Below, piece by piece: positions 56,919 through 64,000 of a DNA stretch of 64,000 bases. The number at the start of each line of letters is the position of its first letter. Position 1 is the first letter of the stretch. The DNA comes from Pseudacidovorax sp. (GTDB lineage Bacteria; Pseudomonadota; Gammaproteobacteria; Burkholderiales; Burkholderiaceae_C): positions 124,001-188,000 of the forward strand of contig NZ_JAGOPN010000005.1 of NCBI RefSeq assembly GCF_017991995.1, given 5' to 3'. The notes under the pieces were generated by a model. The model was not told the origin of the DNA and searched no databases. It saw nothing but the letters and a program-made list of their open reading frames with translations. The position numbers and the translations under genes were made by a program.

Positions 56919-58193
56919 ATGAATCCTGACGCCAATCAACTCTGGCGCGCGCCGCGCTGGGCCCTGGCCATCCTGCTGGCGGTGCTGGGCATGCTCGGGC
57001 CCTTCTCCATCGACACCTACATCCCGGCCTTCTCGGGCATCGCGCGCTCCATCGGCGCGACGCCCACCGAGATGCAGCAGACGCTGTCGGCCTACCTGTT
57101 CGGCTTTGCCTTCATGAACCTGTTCCACGGTGCGCTGTCGGACAGCTTCGGCCGCCGGCCGGTGGTGCTGTGGGGCCTGCTGGTCTTCACGCTGGCCTCG
57201 CTGGGCTGCGCGCTGTCGCAGACCATCGGGCAACTGGTGTTCTTCCGGGCACTGCAAGGGCTGTCGACGGGCGCGGGCATCGTGGTGTCGCGCGCCGTGG
57301 TGCGCGACATGTTCCCCCCGGCCGACGCGCAGAAGGTGATGGCGCAGATCACCATCTACTTCGGCCTGGCGCCGGCCATCGCGCCGATCATCGGCGGCTT
57401 CCTGCTGGTCCATGCGGGCTGGCACAGCATCTTCTGGTTCCTGGTGGCGGTGGGGATCGTGCTGCTGGTGGCCAACTGGAAACTCCTGCCGGAGACGCTG
57501 CACACCAGCCAGCGCCAGCCCTTCGCCGTGCGCGACCTGATGCGCGGCTACTGGCAGCTGTGCTCCGATCCGCGCTTCCTGCTGCTGGCGCTGGCCAGTG
57601 GCGTGCCCTTCAACGGGCTCTTCCTCTACGTGCTGGCGGCGCCGGCCTTCCTGGGCGACCACCTGGGTCTGGCGCCCACGCAGTTCTTCTGGTTCTTCGT
57701 GCTCAACATCGGCGGCATCATGCTCGGCGCATGGGCCAGCGGTCGCATGGCGGGCAAGGCCAGGCCCAAGCGCCAGATTCGCGATGGCTTCGTGGTGATG
57801 CTGCTGACCTCGGTGGTCAATGTGGTGGCCAATGCGCTGCTGGTGCCGCAGGCCTGGTGGGCGCTGTGGCCGCTGGCGGTGTTCGGCTTCGGATGGGCGC
57901 TGATGGTGCCGGTGGTGACGCTGCTGGTGCTGGATCTGCATCCCACGCGCCGCGGCATGGCCTCGTCGCTGCAGGCGGTGATCGGCTCCACCGCCAACGG
58001 CGTGGTGGCGGGCCTGGTCGCGCCGCTGGTCATGCATTCGCCGATGGCGATGGCGCTGTCGTCGCTGCTGATGATGGGCGTGGGGCTGGTCGCCTGGACC
58101 TGGCTGCACCGACGTTGGCCCGAGATCGGCCGCGACAGTACCGCCGCGGCAGCGCCGCTGCCGGTCGACGCGACGACGAAGCTGGAATCCTGA
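56919..58193 (+). CDS. Bcr/CflA-family multidrug MFS exporter
   Basis: A 424-residue MFS protein with 12 hydrophobic segments. The signature LGPFSIDTYIPAFSGIARSIGATPTEMQQTLSAYLFGFAF in two runs, and GALSDSFGRRPVVLWGLLVF, place it in the drug-resistance Bcr/CflA group (DHA1). It exports drugs or small metabolites by proton antiport. AAGGAAAG lies before the ATG, and a C12 tract just above that. Confidence 0.92.
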   Translation: MNPDANQLWRAPRWALAILLAVLGMLGPFSIDTYIPAFSGIARSIGATPTEMQQTLSAYLFGFAFMNLFHGALSDSFGRRPVVLWGLLVFTLASLGCALSQTIGQLVFFRALQGLSTGAGIVVSRAVVRDMFPPADAQKVMAQITIYFGLAPAIAPIIGGFLLVHAGWHSIFWFLVAVGIVLLVANWKLLPETLHTSQRQPFAVRDLMRGYWQLCSDPRFLLLALASGVPFNGLFLYVLAAPAFLGDHLGLAPTQFFWFFVLNIGGIMLGAWASGRMAGKARPKRQIRDGFVVMLLTSVVNVVANALLVPQAWWALWPLAVFGFGWALMVPVVTLLVLDLHPTRRGMASSLQAVIGSTANGVVAGLVAPLVMHSPMAMALSSLLMMGVGLVAWTWLHRRWPEIGRDSTAAAAPLPVDATTKLES

Positions 58194-58242
58194 GGACGGC
58201 AGACTGGCGCGGCGGCCGCCGGCGCCCCCGTCCGTCAGTCCA

Positions 58243-58692
58243 TCAGCTGCTGACGCGCACCAGGGCTTCGATGGCCAGCGGATAGCCCTTCACGCCCAGC
58301 CCGACGATGATGCCGCGCGCCGCGGGCGAGATGTACGAGTGGTGGCGGAAGGATTCGCGCGCATGCACGTTGGAGATGTGCAGCTCGATCAGCGGCACGC
58401 TGGCGCCCTTGATGGCGTCATGCAGCGCGATGGAGGTGTGAGTGTAGGCGCCCGGGTTCATCACCACGCCGAGCATGCGGCCCGCGGCCACTTCGCGGCC
58501 GGCTTCGTGGATCCAGTCCAGCAACACGCCTTCGTGGTTGGACTGGCGGCATTCGATCTCCACGCCCAGCGCGGCGCCCGCCTCGGCGCACATGCGCTCC
58601 ACGTCGGCCAGGGTTTCATGGCCGTACTGCGCGGGTTCGCGCGTGCCCAGCAGGTTGAGGTTGGGGCCGTTGAGGACGAGGATCTTCTTCAT
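58243..58692 (-). CDS. aroQ: Type II 3-dehydroquinate dehydratase
   Basis: Third step of the shikimate pathway. The 149-residue protein has [21 protein letters not shown] with the catalytic Tyr, [33 protein letters not shown] and the [18 protein letters not shown] signature. Length is standard. ATG at 58692 is the family start. It converges with the exporter gene across 49 bp. Confidence 0.96.
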   Translation of the reverse strand: MKKILVLNGPNLNLLGTREPAQYGHETLADVERMCAEAGAALGVEIECRQSNHEGVLLDWIHEAGREVAAGRMLGVVMNPGAYTHTSIALHDAIKGASVPLIELHISNVHARESFRHHSYISPAARGIIVGLGVKGYPLAIEALVRVSS

Positions 58693-58803
58693 GCGAGGTC
58701 TCTGGGCTTTGCGCCGCGGGAAAAGGGTGCGGCATCTTAAATAAGACGGCTGACCAGCCCCTTGGCAAGCACCCCGCCTCGACGCCACCTGCGCCACGCA
58801 GTC

Positions 58804-59205
58804 TCAGTGCCGGGGCCGCAACAGCTTGCCGGTGGACGACGCACGCGCCAGCAGGCGCCCGGCCTCGTCGAACAGCTCGGCCTCCAGGAAGACCACGCTG
58901 CCGCCCCAACGGATCACCCGGGCTTCGGCCTCCACGGGCGCCACGCGCACGGCCTCCAGGAAGCTGGTCTTGATCTCCAGCGAGGCCAGGCCCACGCCCC
59001 GCTCGCGCGAGAACACGGCGAAGGCCATGGCGTTGTCCAGCCAGGCGGTGACGAAGCCGCCCTGAACCACGGTGCCCTCGGTGTGGGCAAACTCGGCGCG
59101 CGGCGCGAAGCGCACCCGTGCGCGGCCTTGCGGGTCGCTGGTGAGCAGGCGCTCGAAGCCGATGGCACGAAGCAGCGGTTGGGTGTGGATTTCGATGTCG
59201 GTCAT
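58804..59205 (-). CDS. PaaI-like hot-dog thioesterase
   Basis: A 133-residue hot-dog protein: FAHTEGTVVQGGFVTAWLDNAMAFAVF carries the PaaI-type G-G-x-x-x-x-x-x-D motif, followed by SLEIKTSFLEAVRVAPVEAEARVIRWG. It likely hydrolyses an aryl- or acyl-CoA. ATG at 59205 is the family start; substrate unknown. Confidence 0.88.
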   Translation of the reverse strand: MTDIEIHTQPLLRAIGFERLLTSDPQGRARVRFAPRAEFAHTEGTVVQGGFVTAWLDNAMAFAVFSRERGVGLASLEIKTSFLEAVRVAPVEAEARVIRWGGSVVFLEAELFDEAGRLLARASSTGKLLRPRH

Positions 59206-59399
59206 GGATCGCAGGGAGTGCAACGGCGCGCGGCGCAGCATAGCCGCCGCCTGCGACCCCGCATGTCGCCCGCTTGCCTGGCGGGCCGGAGCGGGTGCGC
59301 AGCCGGATGGTCAGGGCTCCGCAGGAGGCGTTGCATAGAATCGCCCGCCATCCGCGCGCGGCGCCACGCCGCGTCCCGCCCGCGCTTCGCCTTCCCTGC

Positions 59400-59990
59400 A
59401 TGATTCCTCCCGTCCCGCCGCCGCGTACCGGCGCGCGCCGCCTGTCCGTCCGCCTCCTGACCCATGGCCTTGCCCTGCTTGTGGGCCTGGTGCTCGGCAC
59501 GGGCCTGGGCATCTACTGGCTGCCCATCCTGATCGCACCGCCCGCGCCCAGCGATGCGCAAGTCGGCATGGTGGCCGCGCAGGCCGCCTACAAGGTGGAG
59601 ATGCGCGGCGACCTGAAGGGCAACGATCTGCTGCACTGGGCCCACGGCGAACTGACGGTGGGCCCCTGGGCCATCGCCCTTCGCGGCTCGGTGGCGCCGG
59701 GCCCGGACTACCGGCTCTACCTGTCGCCGACCTTCGTGCAGAGCGCGGAGGAATTCGAACAGCACCGCAGCGAGATGGTGCAGGTCGGCCAGGTGCGCAC
59801 CTTCGACAACTTCATCGTCACGCTGCCGGCCACCGTGGACATCGGCAGCCACACGACGGTGGTGATCTGGTGCGAGGCCTTCGGCAAGTTCATCGGCGCC
59901 GCCCGCTACCGCGACCCGGACGCTGTCCCCGCTGTCCCCGCTGCGGCCACGGGTGCCACGGCCGCGCCAGCGGCCCGGCAGACCCCATGA
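59400..59990 (+). CDS. Membrane-anchored DM13-domain protein
   Basis: A 196-residue protein with one N-terminal membrane anchor (GLALLVGLVLGTGLGIYWLPILIA) and a DM13 domain: GELTVGPWAIALRGSVAPGPDYRLYLSP, FDNFIVTLP, and VVIWCEAFGKFIGAARY with the lone conserved cysteine. DM13 domains are proposed to bind a redox cofactor or act in electron transfer. The tail is Ala/Pro-rich. It overlaps the TfoX-like gene by 4 bases. Confidence 0.85.
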   Translation: MIPPVPPPRTGARRLSVRLLTHGLALLVGLVLGTGLGIYWLPILIAPPAPSDAQVGMVAAQAAYKVEMRGDLKGNDLLHWAHGELTVGPWAIALRGSVAPGPDYRLYLSPTFVQSAEEFEQHRSEMVQVGQVRTFDNFIVTLPATVDIGSHTTVVIWCEAFGKFIGAARYRDPDAVPAVPAAATGATAAPAARQTP

Positions 59991-60436
59991 CCGACCGCCC
60001 GGCCCGCTCCCGCCAACCGGGCGCGCCGGGCCGCGCGCCCAGCCTGTTCGTGCAGAGCCTGCACGAGGTGCTGGCGCCGCTGGGTCGCATCGAGGCCCGC
60101 CGGATGTTCGGCGGCCACGGCCTCTACCACGAAGGCGTGATGCTGGCGCTGGTGCTGCGGGACACGCTCTACCTCAAGGCCGACGCGATCAGCCAGGCCC
60201 AGTTCGACGCGCTGGGCCTGCCCGCCTTCAGCTACCAGCGCGAGGGGCGGCCCGCCACCCCCACCTCCTTCCGGCAGGCGCCGGAATCGATCTTCGACGA
60301 TCCGGAACAGGCCCTGCACTGGGGCCGGCTCGCCTACGAGGCGGCGCTGCGCGCCCATCAGGCCAAGCCGGCCCGCGCACGTCGGACGGTGACGGCCCCC
60401 ACCTCGCCGCCGCCACCCCGCAAGACCCGGCGCTGA
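59987..60436 (+). CDS. TfoX N-terminal-domain protein
   Basis: A 149-residue protein: FVQSLHEVLAPLGRIEARRMFGGHGLYHEGVMLALV and LYLKADAISQAQFDALGLPAFSYQREGR match the TfoX N-terminal domain. It lacks the C-terminal TfoX domain and so may not act in competence. A basic Pro/Thr-rich tail ends the protein. Coupled to the DM13 gene by a 4-base overlap. Confidence 0.88.
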   Translation: MTDRPARSRQPGAPGRAPSLFVQSLHEVLAPLGRIEARRMFGGHGLYHEGVMLALVLRDTLYLKADAISQAQFDALGLPAFSYQREGRPATPTSFRQAPESIFDDPEQALHWGRLAYEAALRAHQAKPARARRTVTAPTSPPPPRKTRR

Positions 60437-60460
60437 CGCGGCGCCGACGCCCGCGGCCCC

Positions 60461-61570
60461 TCAGAACAGGCTGCCCTGCCCCTCGGCCCCCGGCGGCCGG
60501 AACAGCGAGGTGTCCATCCCGATGCGCTCGCGGTTGAAGCCCAGCCGCGCCGTGGCCTTGGCAAAGCGCTGCGCCACCAGTTCGGCCCACAGGCCGCTGC
60601 CCTTCATGCGGCTGGCGAAGTCGGCGTCGTAGTCCTTGCCGCCACGCATATCCTGGATGCGCGCCATCACCCGTGCGGCGCGCTGTGGGTAGTGCAGCGA
60701 CAGCCATTCCTTGAAGAGCGGCGCCACCTCCCAGGGCAGGCGGATGACGGTGTAGAAGGCGCTGCGGGCGCCGGCCTCCCAGGCGGCCTCCAGCACCTGC
60801 TCCAGGTCTTCGTTGAGGAAGGGGATCTGCGGCGCCACGCTCACCCCCACCGGCACGCCGGCCTCGGCCAGGGTGCGGATGGTGCGCAGCCGGCGCGCGG
60901 GCGAGGCGGCGCGCGGCTCCAGCCGCCGGGCCAGGTCGGCATCGAGCGTGGTGACGGTGACGTACACCGCGGCCAACCGCTGGGCCGCCATGGGGGCGAT
61001 CAGGTCCAGGTCGCGCTCGACGCCACTGGACTTGGTGACCAACGCAAAGGGATGCCGCGCCGCCTGCAGCACCTCGATGACCGATCGGGTCAGACGCAGC
61101 TCACGCTCGATGGGCTGGTAGCAATCGGTCGCGGTACCGATGGCGACGTGCGAGGGCCGGTAGCCGCGCCGCCCCAGTTCGCCGCGCAGCACCTGCGCGA
61201 TGTTGCGCTTGGCGATCAGCCGGGTCTCGAAATCCAGGCCCGGCGACAGGTCGAGGTAGCTGTGCGTGGGCCGGGCGAAGCAATAGATGCAGCCGTGCTC
61301 GCAGCCGCGGTAGGGATTGAGCGACCGGTCGAAGGAGATGTCGGGCGAATCGTTCTCGCTGAGGGCGGAGCGGGCGTCCTCGAAGCGGACCTCGGTGGCA
61401 GGTGCGAGGCGCTCGCCTTCGGCACCCGCCTCGCCCTCCGCGGCGGGCGGAGACTCGTCCGCCCATCCGTCGTCGAAGGCGCTGCGCTCGTCGCGCGAGA
61501 AGCGATGGGCCAGGCGCGTGGCGGCGCCGCGGCCCTTGATGGCGTGAACGGGGATCAATGCGTCGGGCAT
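60461..61570 (-). CDS. PA0069-family radical SAM protein, SOS-controlled
   Basis: A 369-residue radical SAM protein with NPYRGCEHGCIYCFARPTH (C-x3-C-x2-C) near residue 90, SYLDLSPGLDFETRLIAK and ALVTKSSGVERDLDLI, the PA0069 / SplB-like pattern. PA0069 of Pseudomonas is a LexA-regulated gene; it is related to spore photoproduct lyase but its reaction is not established. A near-perfect LexA box lies 47-62 bp upstream of the ATG. This agrees with a role in DNA repair. Confidence 0.92.
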   Translation of the reverse strand: MPDALIPVHAIKGRGAATRLAHRFSRDERSAFDDGWADESPPAAEGEAGAEGERLAPATEVRFEDARSALSENDSPDISFDRSLNPYRGCEHGCIYCFARPTHSYLDLSPGLDFETRLIAKRNIAQVLRGELGRRGYRPSHVAIGTATDCYQPIERELRLTRSVIEVLQAARHPFALVTKSSGVERDLDLIAPMAAQRLAAVYVTVTTLDADLARRLEPRAASPARRLRTIRTLAEAGVPVGVSVAPQIPFLNEDLEQVLEAAWEAGARSAFYTVIRLPWEVAPLFKEWLSLHYPQRAARVMARIQDMRGGKDYDADFASRMKGSGLWAELVAQRFAKATARLGFNRERIGMDTSLFRPPGAEGQGSLF

Positions 61571-61616
61571 GCGGCAAGGCCTGGTAACGGCAGGAGCCCA
61601 TCATTCTGGATCAATA

Positions 61617-61632
61617 CTGTATTTTTATACAG
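61617..61632. promoter_or_regulatory. LexA (SOS) box
   Basis: CTGTATTTTTATACAG is an exact CTGT-N8-ACAG box within a longer TACTG...CAGTT match. It lies in the promoter of the radical SAM gene on the minus strand; the divergent RND operon starts 148 bp away. Confidence 0.9.
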
Positions 61633-61779
61633 TTATTTTGAAAGTCAGGTCCTGCTGGGGTTTTCCCTCGACCGCCGTGGGACATGTGAGAACTTTGCAT
61701 CCCCTATACAGAAGCCGCTTACGCTTGCGCGCTTCGCGGGCGCTGGTGGCGCCCCGCCTCCCTCCGCCAGGACCCCATC

Positions 61780-63021
61780 TTGAGCCGCATTCCCTCGCCG
61801 GGCGCACGCCGCGCCCTGACCTGCTTTTGTGCCGTCTCGCTCATGCTGTTGGTGGGCTGCCGCAACGGCGACGCCCAGAAGAAGGCCGCCGCGCCACCGC
61901 CGCCGCCCGAAGTGCTGGTGCAGGCCGTGCAGCCGACCACCGTGCCGCTGCGCACGGAACTGCCCGGGCGCACGGCCGCCTCCATGGTGGCCGAGGTGCG
62001 GCCCCAGGTCGGCGGCATCATCCGCGCCCGACCCTTCGTCGAGGGCAGCACGGTCAAGGCCGGCCAGGTGCTCTACGAGATCGACGCCCGTCCCTTCGAG
62101 GCCGAGGTGCAGCGGGCCGAAGGCGCGCTGGCCAATGCGCAGGCCACGGTCGCCTCGACGCGGGCGCTGGCCGAGCGCTACCGCCAGCTGCTGCCGCAGA
62201 ACGCCGTGAGCCGGCAGGAGCACGACAACGCCATCGCGGCCTACGAACAGGCGCAGGCGAACGTGAAGGTGCAGTCGGCCGCGCTCAACACCGCGCGCAT
62301 CAACCTGCAGTTCACCCGGGTGACCGCGCCCATCGGCGGACGCACCAGCCGCAGCGCGGTCACGCCCGGCGCGCTGGTGTCGGCCGCGCAGGCCACGCCG
62401 CTGCTGACCATCTCGCAACTCAACCCCATCTATGTGGACATCGCGCAGTCCAGCGCCGAGATCCTGCGGCTGCGCCAGGCACTGGCCGCCGGCCGCATCA
62501 GCCGCGAGGGCGAAAGCCGCAAGGTGGCGCTGATGCTGGAGGACGGCAGCCGCTATGCCCAGGAAGGCCGCATCAAGCTGGCCGAGGTGACGGTGGACCC
62601 AAGCAGTGCCTCGGTGACGCTGCGGGCCGAGTTCCCCAACCCGGACGGCCTGCTGTTGCCCGGAATGTACGTACGCGCGGTGGTCGATGAGGGCACCACG
62701 CCCCAGGGCATCGTGGTGCCGGCCTCGGCCATCCAGCGCGACCGGCGCGGCAACCCGACGGTGCGCGTGGTCGGTGATGGCGACAAGCTGGAGGTGCGGC
62801 CCGTCGTCACCGGCCGCCCGGTGGGCACCGGCTGGCTGGTGGCCGAGGGCCTGAAGGCCGGCGACCGGCTGGTGCTGGAGGGCGCGCAGAACGCGCAGGC
62901 CGGTGCGGCGGTGCGCGTCAAGATGGCGCCGGCCGCGGGCGCCAGCCCGAGCACGGCCAACGCTGCCAACGGCGCGCCCGCGGCAAATGCCGCCAATGCC
63001 GCACCGCGCAGCAACCCATGA
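61780..63021 (+). CDS. acrA: RND efflux periplasmic adaptor (AcrA-type)
   Basis: A 413-residue membrane-fusion protein. TTG start at 61780 with AGGA upstream; signal and lipobox LMLLVGC, then a Pro-rich stretch, ELPGRTAASMVAEVRPQVGGIIRARPFVEGSTVKAGQVLYEID in two runs, a coiled-coil hairpin (about 110-170) and the beta-barrel parts. It links the inner-membrane RND pump to an outer-membrane channel. Its tail is Ala/Asn-rich. It overlaps the pump gene by 4 bases. Confidence 0.93.
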   Translation: MSRIPSPGARRALTCFCAVSLMLLVGCRNGDAQKKAAAPPPPPEVLVQAVQPTTVPLRTELPGRTAASMVAEVRPQVGGIIRARPFVEGSTVKAGQVLYEIDARPFEAEVQRAEGALANAQATVASTRALAERYRQLLPQNAVSRQEHDNAIAAYEQAQANVKVQSAALNTARINLQFTRVTAPIGGRTSRSAVTPGALVSAAQATPLLTISQLNPIYVDIAQSSAEILRLRQALAAGRISREGESRKVALMLEDGSRYAQEGRIKLAEVTVDPSSASVTLRAEFPNPDGLLLPGMYVRAVVDEGTTPQGIVVPASAIQRDRRGNPTVRVVGDGDKLEVRPVVTGRPVGTGWLVAEGLKAGDRLVLEGAQNAQAGAAVRVKMAPAAGASPSTANAANGAPAANAANAAPRSNP

Positions 63022-64000
63022 TCTCGCGCTTCTTCATCGACCGGCCCATCTTCGCGTGGGTCATCGCCATCACGATCATGCTGGCGGGCGCGCTGGCGAT
63101 CCACCTGCTGCCCGTCACGCGCTACCCGGTGGTGGCGCCGCCGGCCGTGAGCATCAACGCCTTCTACCCCGGCGCCAGCGCGCAGACGGTGGAGAACAGC
63201 GTCACCCAGGTCATCGAGCAGCAGCTCACCGGCCTGGACGGCTACCTGTACATGTCGGCCCGCAGCGACTCGACGGGCCGCGTGTCCATCTTCGTGAGCT
63301 TCGAGCCCGGCACCAATCCCGACACCGCGCAGGTGCAGGTGCAGAACCGCGTGCAGCAGGCCCTGCCCCGGCTGCCGCAGCAGGTGCAGGACCAGGGTGT
63401 CACGGTGCGCAAGGCCGGCGTGGCGCCCGACCTGATCGTCACGCTCTACGACAAGACCGGGCAGCTCTCGCCCGGCGACATCGCCGACTTCCTGGTCAGC
63501 GACCTGCAGGACCCGATCAGCCGCATCGACGGCATCGGCGAGGTGTCGGTGATCGGCGGCCAGTACGCCATGCGCATCTGGCTGGACCCGCACAAGCTGC
63601 GCGGCTTCTCGATGACGCCGGGCGACGTGCAGACGGCCATCGTGCAGCAGAACGTGCAACTGGCCGCCGGCTCGGTGGGCGCGGCGCCCGCGGTGGAGGG
63701 CCAGAACTTCAGCGCCGTGCTCACGGCGCAATCGCGCTTTCGCACGCCCGACGAGTTCCGCAACATCCTGCTGCGCACCAACCGCGACGGCTCGCTGGTG
63801 CGCCTGTCGGACGTGGCGCGGGTGGAGATCGGCTCGGAGAACTACAACTTCACCGGCCGCTACAACGGCTACCCGGCCTCGGGCGTGGTGGTGCGCCTGG
63901 CGCCCACGGCCAATGCGCTGGAGGCCATCGCCGGCGTGAAGACCGCCGTCGACAAGATGCGCGACCAGTTCCCGCCCGGCGTGGACGTGTCCTATCCGCT
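63018..64000 (+). CDS. acrB: RND efflux pump (AcrB-type), 5' part only
   Basis: The first 327 codons of an inner-membrane RND transporter, cut by the window end. Starts ISRFFIDRPIFAWVIAITIMLAGALAI (first membrane segment), then the porter domain ITRYPVVAPPAV-like region, TNPDTAQVQVQNRVQQALPRLPQ and GIGEVSVIGGQYAMRIWLDPHKL. HAE1 family, drugs and hydrophobic compounds as likely substrates. Start ATG overlaps the adaptor stop codon. Confidence 0.94.
   Translation, partial: MISRFFIDRPIFAWVIAITIMLAGALAIHLLPVTRYPVVAPPAVSINAFYPGASAQTVENSVTQVIEQQLTGLDGYLYMSARSDSTGRVSIFVSFEPGTNPDTAQVQVQNRVQQALPRLPQQVQDQGVTVRKAGVAPDLIVTLYDKTGQLSPGDIADFLVSDLQDPISRIDGIGEVSVIGGQYAMRIWLDPHKLRGFSMTPGDVQTAIVQQNVQLAAGSVGAAPAVEGQNFSAVLTAQSRFRTPDEFRNILLRTNRDGSLVRLSDVARVEIGSENYNFTGRYNGYPASGVVVRLAPTANALEAIAGVKTAVDKMRDQFPPGVDVSYP

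Overview
The window is about 70% GC, densely coded, and reads as chromosomal DNA of a nitrogen-fixing betaproteobacterium. The gene content points to Burkholderiales, Comamonadaceae-like: a dnaG-rpoD pair, a phasin, several Bug/TctC-type transport genes, AcrAB, and an FdxN/FixABCX type nif cluster. The taxonomic placement is inference; no rRNA gene is present.

Region 1 (1-20.5 kb) is one flank of a nif island. On the minus strand run nifA (oxygen-sensitive type) and nifB-fdxN-HesB-like-TPR-LRV-nifZ-(start of a further gene). On the plus strand a block copies the housekeeping ISC machinery: iscS-iscU-erpA-iscA-hscA-fdx, without iscR, hscB or iscX. It is followed by nifV-cysE-nifW-fixABCX, a ferritin-like gene, a thioredoxin-like [2Fe-2S] ferredoxin and a second copy of the TPR protein. 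Three sigma-54 (-24/-12) promoters, before nifB, iscS and nifV, and two NifA upstream sites (TGT-N10-ACA, before nifB and nifV) tie these blocks to NifA/RpoN control. Together they supply Fe-S clusters (Isc), the FeMo-co precursor (NifB), homocitrate (NifV), cysteine (CysE) and low-potential electrons (FixABCX, FdxN). The island also carries two families of structured intergenic repeats that show compensatory changes between copies.

Region 2 (20.7-32.4 kb) holds accessory metabolism and signalling: tctBA, tRNA-Gly(CCC), an unusual SRAP-like/REC/HD-GYP fusion, an MmcB-like nuclease-fold protein, a CPA2 antiporter, and a catabolic set (lipoprotein hydrolase, TctC, a split AtuA pair) divergent from a LysR regulator. 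Region 3 (33.3-41.2 kb) is a glycosyltransferase cluster that includes an 854-residue double GT4 protein and a coiled-coil protein with a GT25-like end.

Region 4 (41.2-64 kb) is largely core genome: amidohydrolase, MFS exporter, rmuC, a 2-hydroxyacid dehydrogenase, an NhaD-type antiporter, pncB, csbD, a small periplasmic protein, thioesterase, a phasin with PhaR-like operators, a short-chain dehydrogenase, dnaG, rpoD with an AT-hook-like N-terminus, a Bcr/CflA exporter behind a C12 tract, aroQ, a second thioesterase, a DM13 protein, a TfoX-like protein, a LexA-controlled radical SAM gene (PA0069 family), and the start of an RND efflux operon that runs off the right end.
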